Shown piece after piece: positions 1-9,456 of a stretch of DNA of 35,526 nucleotides (its first letter is position 1; each line of letters starts with the position of its first letter). The stretch is from NCBI GenBank assembly GCA_018645275.1, contig JABGOW010000254.1, positions 1 to 35,526 on the forward strand, written 5' to 3'. This DNA comes from Verrucomicrobiota bacterium. Its GTDB lineage: Bacteria; Verrucomicrobiota; Kiritimatiellia; UBA8416. The notes below the pieces were generated by a model that was not told the origin of the DNA, did not search any database, and saw only the letters and a program-made list of their open reading frames with translations. Position numbers and translations under genes: made by a program.

Positions 1-230
1 AGACCTATGGGGGCCGGACGGGCCTCGTGGAGCGCGGCCAGTGCCGAGATATGGTCCATATGCCCGTGGGTCAGCATGTAGGCGGCGACATCGAGATGAC
101 GCTGCGCCAGTAAATTGAGAATAGCGTCCGGCTCGCTGCCCGGGTCAATGATGATCGCCTGGTTTAGTTCGCCCCAAACCACGATGCAGTTTTCCTGAAA
201 TGCTCCGACGACAATAGCCTCAATGTTCAT
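1..230 (-). CDS. MBL-fold (glyoxalase II-like) hydrolase, N-terminal part, truncated by window edge
   Basis: Reverse complement reads MNIEAIVVGAFQENCIVVWGELNQAIIIDPGSEPDAILNLLAQRHLDVAAYMLTHGHMDHISALAALHEARP; contains the THGHMDH metal-binding motif. Confidence 0.9.
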   Translation of the reverse strand, partial: MNIEAIVVGAFQENCIVVWGELNQAIIIDPGSEPDAILNLLAQRHLDVAAYMLTHGHMDHISALAALHEARPAPIG

Positions 231-395
231 GGTGGCGACAAACCTACGGTGTGGGCTTCGTGAGTGCAAGCAGGTTTCTCGCTACCGGACGAAGCAACTC
301 AAGGATTCCGCTGAGGATCAGGGCGACCAAAGCCGACTTCGGCTTGACAGCGGCGTGTTTGCGGCGCAGATTGATTTCAGTTGGAAGGGGTCTCC

Positions 396-1214
396 ATGTC
401 GATCTTGTTTGTGCCATATTTGCTGGTGTTTGGCCTGCTCTGTCTTGGGTGGATCGTACCTCTCGTTATTGGCATCGTGAGGAAGCGGCGGGAGTTGAGC
501 GGCGGACTGGTGCTCATCATTCTTGGCGGCATTTGGGCCGTTCCCGGCATTAGCATTGCCGGACTTGTCATCTTCGCTATCTGTCAGTTTGCATCGCATG
601 AACCGATTCAGACGCAGACTTTTGATGCGGCAGAGCTTGAGGGCGACAGTGGTATCATTCGTTTGGCGTTCGCTGGAGATGCAACCCTTGAGGTCAGCAC
701 CACCAACGAGAATGGGCGGCTTGCGCTCAACGGCAGCAATGGCGTCATTGCCGCGCCGCTGGGGGAACTGACTCCATATCGCTTTGTCGGCAGGCAGGCA
801 GGTGATGATGGAAGCTGGATGGTGTCAGCCTATCTCGGTGACCGTCACGGCAAAGCGCTTCTCGTGACGCCGGATGAACCGGTGGTGTTTGAGGTTGGCC
901 CTCCGTTAACCGCTCAGATTTCCATCAAACAGAAGGCGGATCGACAGATCAGCCTCGACTTTTATCTGAAAGGGAGTGGAGCGGAGCGCTACACGATTAG
1001 AGGGCCAAAACGGCGGGAAACACCCCGTTTTGAGGTCCGCGATGAAGCGGGTGAAATCGTTCTATCAGGCGCTTTTGCCTATGGCTGAGGCGGCACCTGC
1101 AGGTATTCCGGGAGAATACCAGAATCGGTAGGCGGCACGCTGGCGGTGATTCCCATCTTTGATAGCGGGCCCTTTGAGGTGACAACGATCGAATCGACTT
1201 TTGAAGTGAAGTAG
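396..1214 (+). CDS. Membrane protein; candidate selenoprotein with TGA(1086-1088) decoded as Sec (230 aa before the TGA, 41 aa after)
   Basis: ATG 396 with AGGGG 5 nt upstream; N-terminal TM helices; in-frame TGA then GGTCRYSGRIPESVGGTLAVIPIFDSGPFEVTTIESTFEVK to TAG 1212-1214; hairpin just after the TGA. If TGA is a true stop the CDS is 396..1088. Confidence 0.6.
1102..1120 (+). promoter_or_regulatory. Putative bacterial SECIS-like hairpin
   Basis: GGTATTC-CGGGA-GAATACC: perfect 7-bp stem, 5-nt loop with G at loop position 2; loop starts 20 nt after the TGA. Confidence 0.5.
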
Positions 1215-1218
1215 TAGT

Positions 1219-1911
1219 GTGAGTCAGCAGTCAAAAAGAACATTCAGAGTTGTCGCAGGGGTGCATATGGGGTTGCTCGTGTTTGCCCTTTTTCACGGCA
1301 GTGTTACGCATTTATTCGAACCCAGGCCTGAGCTTGTCACCCCCATTGATTTCGTTGTCGATGTAACCCCGCTTATGCCGGACGTTGCTGAGGTGTTTCC
1401 CGAGATCTCCGAGCCAGAGCCCGAGCCGGTTCCCATTCCGGAGCCCAAGACAATCCCTGAACCCTCGCCCATTCCGCCGAAAAAGCCGCCTCGTAAGAAG
1501 ATTGAGATCAGCCGAAAGAAGGTTCGACGTTCAGATAGGGTGAAGGCGCCCAAGCGGAAGCAGATGAGCGCGGAGGAGATTCAGAAACTCCTGGATGCCG
1601 GCGCGAAGGCGGGCAACTACACCTCGATTCCCGACGAGGACTCCCGGTGTCTTGCTCTGATTCAGCAGACACTCCATGCAGCGTGGGAGCAGCCCTCATC
1701 CGCGGCGGCCGGCGATGCGGTGGCCTTGCTCTGTGTCTCTTTCGAGCCAGATGGGCGGGTGCGCAGTGGCACGCTCAAGAAGAAGTCTGGAAGTGCGGCT
1801 CTTGATGCTTCTGTGCTCCAGGTTGCCAATGGCATCCACCGGATTCACGGGCTGACTCCCGATTTCATCCGGCGCCACGCCACGGTAACCATATCGTTTA
1901 AGGTCGATTGA
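1219..1911 (+). CDS. tolA: TolA/TonB-like energy transducer (N-terminal TM, Pro-rich linker, TonB-type C-terminal domain)
   Basis: GTG start; EPEPEPVPIPEPK Pro-rich linker; C-terminal VSFEPDGRVRSGTLKKKSGSAALDASVLQV; directly upstream of tolB and pal. Confidence 0.75.
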   Translation: MSQQSKRTFRVVAGVHMGLLVFALFHGSVTHLFEPRPELVTPIDFVVDVTPLMPDVAEVFPEISEPEPEPVPIPEPKTIPEPSPIPPKKPPRKKIEISRKKVRRSDRVKAPKRKQMSAEEIQKLLDAGAKAGNYTSIPDEDSRCLALIQQTLHAAWEQPSSAAAGDAVALLCVSFEPDGRVRSGTLKKKSGSAALDASVLQVANGIHRIHGLTPDFIRRHATVTISFKVD

Positions 1912-1945
1912 CTAGCCCTTTTGTGTCGGGGGTGGCAGAGATGCC

Positions 1946-2008
1946 TCGACAAGCTCGGCATGACAGAAAACCTTAGAAGACGGTCATCCTGAGCTTGTCG
2001 AAGGATCT
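1946..2008. repeat. Dispersed intergenic repeat, copy 1
   Basis: CAAGCTCGGCATGACAGAAAACCTTAGAAGACGGTCATCCTGAGC; inverted relative of 27463-27517. Confidence 0.7.
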
Positions 2009-2094
2009 TCGCCCCCGCTCTCCAGCAAGAGTTGGGGAATGTCAAAACCACTTTCCTGTTGTCTGGAGAGAGTCCATCCGTATATGGTGCCCCG

Positions 2095-3315
2095 ATGAAG
2101 TGTACATCCATTTACTACCCATTGGTTCTGGCGGCTATGCTCCTTGCGGGGCGAGTGGCTCTTGCTGAAGATATTCGGATCGTGAAGTCCGGTAGCGGAG
2201 GAAAGATCTCGCTCTCGCTCCAGGGCATGCGCGTTGGCGGGGGACATGCCGAGAAGCAGTTCTACTCGGTTCTGGAGCAGGATCTCGTCCGCTCTGGCTG
2301 GTTTGCCATCGTCAACAAGCCGACTTCAACGGTCCAGGCTGGCGGCTCTTGCACGCAGGAGGGCGGACGGCTTGCGGCGGCGTGTGATGTTAGAAATGCA
2401 CAGACCGGCAAACGCTATGTCTCCCGAGTCTACACGGAAACGCCAACGCGAAGCCGGGAACTGGCCCATACGGTTGCTGACGCCATCGTTGAGGCTGTTA
2501 AGAAGGTTTCTGGAATCGCCTCGACGCGGATTGTTCTGATTGGGTCAAAGGCTGGGAAGAAGGATCTCTTCGTCTGCGGTGCTGATGGTGCCGACATGGT
2601 TCAGTTAACGCGAGATGGCGCGCCCTGCCTCTCCCCCACGTGGAGTCCAAGAGGTGACAGTCTGTTCTACACCTCATTTCATCGCGGCTTTCCGGATATC
2701 TACCAGGTTCGTCTCGCGACGGGTAAGCGCGCGCGCGTGGTGTCGTATCCGGGGATCAATGCTGGCGCAGATGTATCTCCCGATGGTAAATCGCTGGCAT
2801 TAGCGCTCTCAAAAGATGGCAATCCTGAGCTCTACGTGCGAGATCTTCGCTCGGGGAGACTCACGCGCCTGACCAAAACGAGGTTCGCGGCTGAGGCGAG
2901 TCCTTCCTGGTCTCCCGACGGGCGACAGATTGCATTTGTTTCGGATTCGACAGGGTCTCCGCACATCTATGTTGTCAGTAGCAGCGGCGGAAAGGCAAAA
3001 CGCATCACGTTCCGGGGAAATGAGAACGTCTCTCCGGATTGGGGGGCTGACGGGCGAATCGCGTATAGTAGCCGCCGCTCCGGGCGCTATCATATCTGTG
3101 TTCTTGATCCCAAAACGCGCATCGAGACGCAGATGACAGCTGAGCACGTCGATCATGAGAATCCCTCGTGGGCTCCGGACGGTCGGCATATTGCCTACAC
3201 GCGTACACAGGGCCACAGCTCCGATGTCTATGTCCTTGACACGCTGGGAGACGCTCAAGTACGTTTAACGCAGTTTCAGGGGGACTGGTATGCCCCATCG
3301 TGGAGCCCGCTGTAG
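2095..3315 (+). CDS. tolB: Tol-Pal system beta-propeller protein TolB
   Basis: Signal peptide MKCTSIYYPLVLAAMLLAGRVALA; repeated SPTWSPRGDSL / ASPSWSPDGRQIAFVS / NPSWAPDGRHIAYT propeller motifs. Confidence 0.93.
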   Translation: MKCTSIYYPLVLAAMLLAGRVALAEDIRIVKSGSGGKISLSLQGMRVGGGHAEKQFYSVLEQDLVRSGWFAIVNKPTSTVQAGGSCTQEGGRLAAACDVRNAQTGKRYVSRVYTETPTRSRELAHTVADAIVEAVKKVSGIASTRIVLIGSKAGKKDLFVCGADGADMVQLTRDGAPCLSPTWSPRGDSLFYTSFHRGFPDIYQVRLATGKRARVVSYPGINAGADVSPDGKSLALALSKDGNPELYVRDLRSGRLTRLTKTRFAAEASPSWSPDGRQIAFVSDSTGSPHIYVVSSSGGKAKRITFRGNENVSPDWGADGRIAYSSRRSGRYHICVLDPKTRIETQMTAEHVDHENPSWAPDGRHIAYTRTQGHSSDVYVLDTLGDAQVRLTQFQGDWYAPSWSPL

Positions 3316-3396
3316 GGGGTTGACCCAAGTCTCATAGTCGCGGGCTGAGGAATGGCCCATTCGTGGATTTTTATAAGTAGTTCCGAAGGAGATGTG

Positions 3397-3939
3397 ATGA
3401 ACAAGTTGATTGTAAGTGGTGTATGGAGTGTTGTTGTGTGTGGCCTGTTCGTCATGGGTGGCACGGGGTGTAAATCAGATGATGACGAACTGGGGCTGCT
3501 CGGTGATGATGATGTCCTGATTCCGATGGGCGTAGATGGCAGCGGTGGAGAGTACGAACTGGCGTCCCGTAGCGATACGCTGGGCGATGCAAATCGCGTC
3601 ACCGACGTCTCGTTTGAAAACGTCTCGTTCGCTTTTGACAGTTACCAGATTGCCGGTTCCGAACGCGGCAAGATCGAGAGGGTTGCGGACTACCTGGTTG
3701 GCAATCCACAGGTCACGGTTGTCGTTGACGGGCATGGTGATGAACGGGGTAGCCGTGAGTATAACCTCTCTTTGGGTGAGCATCGTGCGCTGGCCATTCG
3801 TGCCTATCTGATCTCACTGGGGGTAGCCGGAAATCGCGTGCAGACCCGCAGTTTTGGCGAAGAACAGCCGCTTGATCCAGGCCATGGCGAGTCTGCATGG
3901 CGTATGAATCGCCGCGGCGAATTCGCACTCTACCAGTAG
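3397..3939 (+). CDS. pal: Peptidoglycan-associated lipoprotein Pal (OmpA-like domain)
   Basis: Lipobox VMGGTGC; VSFAFDSYQI...VVVDGHGDERGSREYNLSLGEHRA OmpA-family motif. Confidence 0.93.
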   Translation: MNKLIVSGVWSVVVCGLFVMGGTGCKSDDDELGLLGDDDVLIPMGVDGSGGEYELASRSDTLGDANRVTDVSFENVSFAFDSYQIAGSERGKIERVADYLVGNPQVTVVVDGHGDERGSREYNLSLGEHRALAIRAYLISLGVAGNRVQTRSFGEEQPLDPGHGESAWRMNRRGEFALYQ

Positions 3940-3979
3940 ATGCTGCGCGCCGACATTGTCGTGAGGCGGTCATACGGTT

Positions 3980-4354
3980 ATGTGTTTTAGCTTCCCGCTT
4001 GCTTTTCTTTCCGGGTCGCCAGGCCCGATGGAACTGATCGTCATCTTTGTGGCGGTCCTCGTTCTGTTTGGTCCCCGCCGACTTCCTGAAATTGCCAAAA
4101 TGATTGGCAAGACACTTCAGGAGCTACGGCGAGCTTCCGAGGATTTTAAGGACCAGGTCCTTTCGATCGAGCCCGTCGAGCGTGAAGACGTCAGTGGCGA
4201 TTCGACTGACGCCGGTATCGACGAACAGGGCATGGATCCCGATCTAGACCTCCATAGCGGGGATTGGGACGGGGAAGGCGATGAGGCGGAGGCTGTCCCG
4301 CAGGATGAAGAGGATGTTGAGAGGGGTGAGGCGTCCGATGACCTTGCAGGATGA
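3980..4354 (+). CDS. tatA: Sec-independent translocase TatA/TatB-type subunit
   Basis: MELIVIFVAVLVLFGPRRLPEIAKMIGKTLQELRRASEDFK; acidic C-terminal tail; overlaps tatC. Confidence 0.88.
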   Translation: MCFSFPLAFLSGSPGPMELIVIFVAVLVLFGPRRLPEIAKMIGKTLQELRRASEDFKDQVLSIEPVEREDVSGDSTDAGIDEQGMDPDLDLHSGDWDGEGDEAEAVPQDEEDVERGEASDDLAG

Positions 4355-5099
4355 GCATGTGGATGCGGCCACCAAGCCGTTTGTGGAGCATCTGGATGAT
4401 CTGCGCAAGACGGTGCTTTGGATCGCCGGACTCTTGTCCTCAGGCATTCTAATTGCCATTCCGCTGGCTCCCTACATTCTCAAGTGGCTCAAGATTCCAT
4501 ACTACCAGGCGAGACTCGATGAGGTCGTGCCGCTTGCGGTGAATCAGGTGGGTGGTGGCCTCGCCATTGCCATGCGTGTCGTCATTTGGTCCGGACTTCT
4601 GATGAGTCTTCCGTTCGTGGTTTTGGCGGTCAGTCACTTCATTTTTCCAGGACTGAAGAAGCGCGAGAAACAGGCAATCGTTCGAGGCGCGGGTTTCTCG
4701 ATTGGGCTTTTCGTCGCCGGCGTCTGGATGGGCTATCGCTGGACGGTACCGATTGCGCTCCAAATGATGTCGCGCATTGAGGGGTGGATGGGAACCCCGG
4801 CGCAGTATTGGGAGACGCAGAGCTACGTTGGTTTCGTGCTCAAGCTTTTGATTGCTTTTGGGATCACCTTTCAGCTCCCCGTTGTGCTTCTGGTGTTGGG
4901 GAATATGGGGCTTATCTCATCTGCGCAGCTTCGCGACAAGCGTCGGCATGTTGTCGTGGGCCTGATGGTCCTTGCGATGTTCCTCACGCCCTCTGATCCC
5001 TTTACGATGCTCCTGATGGCCGCTCCGTTGGTTGTACTCTACGAGTCTTGCATTTGGCTGATCTGGGCCAAGGAACGCAAGAACCGGGACGACGCCTAG
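4338..5099 (+). CDS. tatC: Sec-independent translocase TatC
   Basis: FVEHLDDLRK N-terminal motif, six-TM hydrophobic pattern, FLTPSDPFTMLLMAAPLVVLYE. Confidence 0.95.
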   Translation: MTLQDEHVDAATKPFVEHLDDLRKTVLWIAGLLSSGILIAIPLAPYILKWLKIPYYQARLDEVVPLAVNQVGGGLAIAMRVVIWSGLLMSLPFVVLAVSHFIFPGLKKREKQAIVRGAGFSIGLFVAGVWMGYRWTVPIALQMMSRIEGWMGTPAQYWETQSYVGFVLKLLIAFGITFQLPVVLLVLGNMGLISSAQLRDKRRHVVVGLMVLAMFLTPSDPFTMLLMAAPLVVLYESCIWLIWAKERKNRDDA

Positions 5100-5266
5100 T
5101 TAGCGGACAACGCGCCAGAGGTGCCTCGACGCGGCTTCGCCAGAAGGCTACGCTGGGAAGTCCACGCTCCGCATGATAACTCCTTATGGAGGGCAAGGCG
5201 AAAAGCGGGGCAAGTTCAAGAACGGTAGCGGGTTGTCCATTGGCAGGCGGTGTGGTACTGTGCTTT

Positions 5267-6082
5267 ATGATGTTACGCCATAGATTTCGTGTTGTCCTCT
5301 GGGGGTGCATGGCTCTTGTTGTCGCGGCAATCGCTGCCGAGGAGTCCTGGGATGAGCTTCGCGATTGCCAACTTATTTCGCATGCGGGCAATGACGCCGA
5401 CAGCTTCCACGTGCAGCATAGAGATGACCACTATATCTTCCGGATCTGCTTTGTAGATTCCCCGGAAACGAGCCGAGCGATTCCGCACCGTATTACGGAG
5501 CAGGCATTGTGGTGGAGCGTTACCGAGGACGACGTGCTCATGCACGGAAAAGACGCTACGGAGTTCACTCAGGACTTCTTGAAGGATGGCTTCACGGTCC
5601 AAACGCAGTATAAGGATGCCCGCGGTCAAAGCGCGATGAAGCGCAACTTTGCCATGATTCGTGTGGATGGAAGGTATCTTTCTGAAGCACTGGTTGAGAA
5701 TGGTTGGGGTAGGGCATATGGTTATCTGCCGGATCTCCCGGATGGGTCCTCACGCTGGACCTATCGAGAGCACCTTCAGGCTCTGGAATCGCGCGCAAAG
5801 TCGGACCGAAAGGGAGTGTGGAGTACGTCCGTTCTTACCGCGACACCCAACGCAATGCCAGGCGGTGAGGAGTCGGAGGTGCCACCGGGAAAGACCATCA
5901 CGCTGGCACGTCCTGCAGCGCTCTATTCGGGTGGGCCATCCGCGCATTTCCTGGGAACGCTAAAGGTTGGAACCGACGTGTTGGTGTTGGATCAGCCTCC
6001 TGCCAGGATGCAGAGGGTGCGCGCGCCCTTTCACGACCGCATCGTCGAGGGGCAGTGTCGGGTGCGGGATCTAGGGTTGTGA
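5267..6082 (+). CDS. Staphylococcal nuclease (thermonuclease)-like exported protein
   Basis: Signal-like N-terminus; FRICFVDSPET and YLSEALVENGWGRAYGY match SNase core motifs; C-terminal extension SH3-like. Confidence 0.7.
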   Translation: MMLRHRFRVVLWGCMALVVAAIAAEESWDELRDCQLISHAGNDADSFHVQHRDDHYIFRICFVDSPETSRAIPHRITEQALWWSVTEDDVLMHGKDATEFTQDFLKDGFTVQTQYKDARGQSAMKRNFAMIRVDGRYLSEALVENGWGRAYGYLPDLPDGSSRWTYREHLQALESRAKSDRKGVWSTSVLTATPNAMPGGEESEVPPGKTITLARPAALYSGGPSAHFLGTLKVGTDVLVLDQPPARMQRVRAPFHDRIVEGQCRVRDLGL

Positions 6083-6094
6083 GAGAGGAGAGCC

Positions 6095-6679
6095 ATGTTT
6101 CCTGAGATTCATCTGCGGTTACCGGATTGGGTAGGGTCATTTTGCGAGGAGTGGAGTGCCCCATTCGTGGAGATAGATGATCGGGCTCAGTTTGTGATTG
6201 AGCTGGCACGGGCAAATGTTGCCCGCGGGACCGGCGGCCCCTTTGCCGCGGCTATCTTTGACTATGAGCGGAAGACGCTTGTTGCTCCGGGTGTCAACCT
6301 TGTGCTCTCGGCGAGCTGTTCTGCGGCTCATGCCGAGGTAGTCGCCATCATGATTGCCCAGCAGATTATGGGGACGCACGACCTTGGAGCGGAGGGGATC
6401 CCGATGCTGGAGCTCGTGAGCAGCACAGAACCGTGCGCGATGTGCATGGGAGCCTTGCCGTGGTCCGGGGTTCCTCGATTGGTCTGCTCTGCTCGAGGCG
6501 AGGATGCCATCGCGATCGGTTTTGACGAGGGCGCCAAACCGCAGCAGTGGCAGCACGAGTTGGAACAGCGGGGAATTGCGGTTGCGCGCGACGTGTGTCG
6601 TGAGGAAGCAACAGCGGTGTTGCGCGACTACGCGCAGGGCGGCGGACTGATCTACAACGGCCGCAGCCGCAATTCCTGA
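6095..6679 (+). CDS. Nucleoside/guanine deaminase (CDA superfamily)
   Basis: HAEVVAI and TEPCAMCMGALPWSGV zinc motifs; preceded by GAGAGGAGAG. Confidence 0.88.
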   Translation: MFPEIHLRLPDWVGSFCEEWSAPFVEIDDRAQFVIELARANVARGTGGPFAAAIFDYERKTLVAPGVNLVLSASCSAAHAEVVAIMIAQQIMGTHDLGAEGIPMLELVSSTEPCAMCMGALPWSGVPRLVCSARGEDAIAIGFDEGAKPQQWQHELEQRGIAVARDVCREEATAVLRDYAQGGGLIYNGRSRNS

Positions 6680-9456
6680 GCCGTCAGATGCGTTCGGAAT
6701 GTCGTGGTGTCGTCGTTGCCAAAGCTTGCGGAAACAGCGCCATCGCGACTCGTCTCCAGGATGCTCAGCTCCGGCGAGATGTCTGTTAGTGTGGCAGGAT
6801 CGAACGCACGGTCCTCGTCTTCCCCCGCGATAATGAGCAGGCGCGGTTTTGCGTGTTCCACCGCAGAGCGGATCCAACTGCGGAAGCTTGAGCGCGAGCT
6901 CATGTCAGAAACCACAATCACGTCGTGGGGCGTTTGATCTGCCAGCGCTTGCTGGATTGCTGCGGTTGAGGTGTCTGTGATGATTAGCCACCGAAGGCCG
7001 TGCATCTCTGCACTGAGAAGTGTCGTACGCGCGCTGGCGGCAAAGCGCTTGGGCTTTCCTGTGAAACGGGGGAGCGCACGGAGATGTCCGTTTCTCCAGC
7101 TTGCGATTTCTCCAGTCGGGATTGCATCGGCAGGAATGCGCTCCTCTTCGAGTCGTTGCAGTAGCTCTGCGAAGGCGCTCTCGTGCTGCAGTGCCCAGCG
7201 CTCTCCGGCATCTGCCTGGCTGAGCAAATAGTCGTCGCCGACGGCTTCGAGAAAGCGCTGGCCGGGCTGTGGCAGAGCGGGTAGCAGACATGCTTCGACG
7301 CGCATCTTCCCCGTTAGAGAGGCTCCCCCCTCAAGCCCAGCCTTTGGATCTGCGCTACAGAGCACAAGCGTTCTGACACGAGATGCGCCCTGCGTGCGCA
7401 GCGCATCAAACAGCAGGCGCTCTCCCGTGAGCTTGGAGCCAGCATTGATTACGGTCGCACTACCGTCGGATGCGGTCAGTGCGACGATGGCATGCCGGCC
7501 GGATGCGAGGCACTGGACCCCCGTGCAGTCGGCTCTGCCGGGGAGGCAATTCCAGAGCGGGACGGCGGTCAAGATAAGCGGCAGAATCCAGAGCAAGTGA
7601 CGCCTTCCCTGGCTGGATGCACTCGCGGAAGAGCGACGATACACCATGGACAGCAGAGGAACACGATAGAAATCAGCCAGAAGCAGGAGAGCGACGGCGC
7701 CGTAGTACGCTGCAATCCATGTGCCGCTGGGGCGTGGGGTTGCCGGGAACGGAAACCAGGTTGCACCCGCATGTGCCAGTCGGAAGAATCCTTCCCCGAC
7801 AAGCGTGGAGGCAGCTCCGAAGGGAATCGCTACGAGGTGTCCCACCACGGGCAGCAGGCCAAGGAGTCCCGTCAGCATACCCAGCTGCACGAGAATGCCA
7901 ATCGCTGGGATGGCAAGCAGGTTGATGAGTATGCCTGCGACAGGAAACTGACCGAAAAACCATGCCGACATGGGAACCATCATGCCGATCTGAATGGCGA
8001 GCTGTGCGCCAAAGAACATCCGTAGCGTGGCGGGAATGCGCTCAAGCCCAAACCGCCACATTTTCGGCCAGCGGTGATTCAAGGCACTGCCGATTCGGGT
8101 GAATAGCCATAGTAGCCCGACAAGCCCCAGCAGATTTCTTGGGTCGACAAGCAGGTGGAACCGGCTTGTTGCCAAGGTCATGAGAAGGGAGAACCACACC
8201 AGGAAGAATAATAGGGAGAAGCCGCGGAATGTTCGTAGCCACCGGTCCATCGGTGTCGCCAGCAGCACGAGAGAGAGCACCGCTCCGTAGGAGAGCAGAA
8301 AGCTGGGGGCGTAGAGCACTGCGGGCGTGCGCAGTAGAATCAGGAATGAGGAGAGGGAGAGCCCTATGGCTGTTGCCCGCCTCAGTCCGCACCGAAAATA
8401 GGCAAGCGAGATGAGCACAACGGAGTTCATGATGACGGCACGCATGCTTGAGGGGCGGGCCCCCGTGAGAAGCGCGAAGAGGATTAGAAACAGAATGAGC
8501 GCGGGAACGAACACGCGCACACGAACCCCGGCCATGCGGAAGAGAGAGTACAACAGAACGGTGACCACGCTGACGTGAAGTCCGGACACAGCCAGAACAT
8601 GGCCGACTCCGGCGTGGCGGAACGTCTTGGCAATATCGAGCCCGCCGTAGGTGACATTCTCGACTGCGCGCCGCGTTCCGAGTGTTGCAGCAGACACGAG
8701 CCGACTGGCCGGGCCTCGAATTGTCTGCTTGTAGGTCCTCAGGAAGTCGGCCTTGGCGAGGAGTGCGACCTCGGTGAATAGGTTACCGCGGCTGCGCTCG
8801 AGAATCTCCACCCGGCCAATGTGGCACGACAGCCGCGCAACAAGCCCGTCGCGGCGAAGAAAGGCCCCGTAGTCGAACTCCCCCGGGTTCTTCGCGGCCG
8901 ATACGGACTGATATCGCGAGCTGAGCTCGACGCGATACCCGTAGCTCTCGGGGGCTGCAATTTCGTGGAGTCTTGCCATCGTTGCGGCAGATCCCGAACG
9001 CTGCGCATAGACACGGACTAGCAGGTTCTCTGGGGACACCGTCTGCCATTCTGCGTCTGCATCCGCGAGGATTTCGTCGACGCGGATCCGTACGTCAACT
9101 TGCCCGGCTTTGCGTAGTTCCGCCTCGTGACAGATGTTCCCGCGGATGGAAAGTGCCGTGCCGTCCTCAAGCTGCTCAAGCGCGTGACGGAGGGTTCCAC
9201 TCTGCGGTGAGCTCAGGAGCGCAGCTGTTCGCCAGTATCCAAGCGGAAAGGCGCAGATGAATGCGGTGACTAGGACTGCCGCGACAGGCCATTCGTGCCA
9301 GCGCCTTTCCGCGAGAACTTCGTACACGAGGACGGCGGCGGCAGCGAGGCCGACGGTCACGAGCAGAGCGGGGGGTAGCGTCCATTGTGTGATCGTCGCG
9401 AGGACAATGCCGCCGATTAGCCCCAGAGAGAGCCCAATTGTTCGTATTGCCATCAC
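6652..9456 (-). CDS. comEC: ComEC/Rec2-family DNA uptake channel with C-terminal degenerate MBL-like domain
   Basis: HAGVGHVLAVSGLHVSVVTVLLYSL, GARPSSMRAVIM competence motifs, multiple TMs; C-terminal VQCLASGRHAIVAL..VLCSADPKAGLEGG. Confidence 0.9.
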   Translation of the reverse strand: MMAIRTIGLSLGLIGGIVLATITQWTLPPALLVTVGLAAAAVLVYEVLAERRWHEWPVAAVLVTAFICAFPLGYWRTAALLSSPQSGTLRHALEQLEDGTALSIRGNICHEAELRKAGQVDVRIRVDEILADADAEWQTVSPENLLVRVYAQRSGSAATMARLHEIAAPESYGYRVELSSRYQSVSAAKNPGEFDYGAFLRRDGLVARLSCHIGRVEILERSRGNLFTEVALLAKADFLRTYKQTIRGPASRLVSAATLGTRRAVENVTYGGLDIAKTFRHAGVGHVLAVSGLHVSVVTVLLYSLFRMAGVRVRVFVPALILFLILFALLTGARPSSMRAVIMNSVVLISLAYFRCGLRRATAIGLSLSSFLILLRTPAVLYAPSFLLSYGAVLSLVLLATPMDRWLRTFRGFSLLFFLVWFSLLMTLATSRFHLLVDPRNLLGLVGLLWLFTRIGSALNHRWPKMWRFGLERIPATLRMFFGAQLAIQIGMMVPMSAWFFGQFPVAGILINLLAIPAIGILVQLGMLTGLLGLLPVVGHLVAIPFGAASTLVGEGFFRLAHAGATWFPFPATPRPSGTWIAAYYGAVALLLLADFYRVPLLSMVYRRSSASASSQGRRHLLWILPLILTAVPLWNCLPGRADCTGVQCLASGRHAIVALTASDGSATVINAGSKLTGERLLFDALRTQGASRVRTLVLCSADPKAGLEGGASLTGKMRVEACLLPALPQPGQRFLEAVGDDYLLSQADAGERWALQHESAFAELLQRLEEERIPADAIPTGEIASWRNGHLRALPRFTGKPKRFAASARTTLLSAEMHGLRWLIITDTSTAAIQQALADQTPHDVIVVSDMSSRSSFRSWIRSAVEHAKPRLLIIAGEDEDRAFDPATLTDISPELSILETSRDGAVSASFGNDDTTTFRTHLTAQELRLRPL

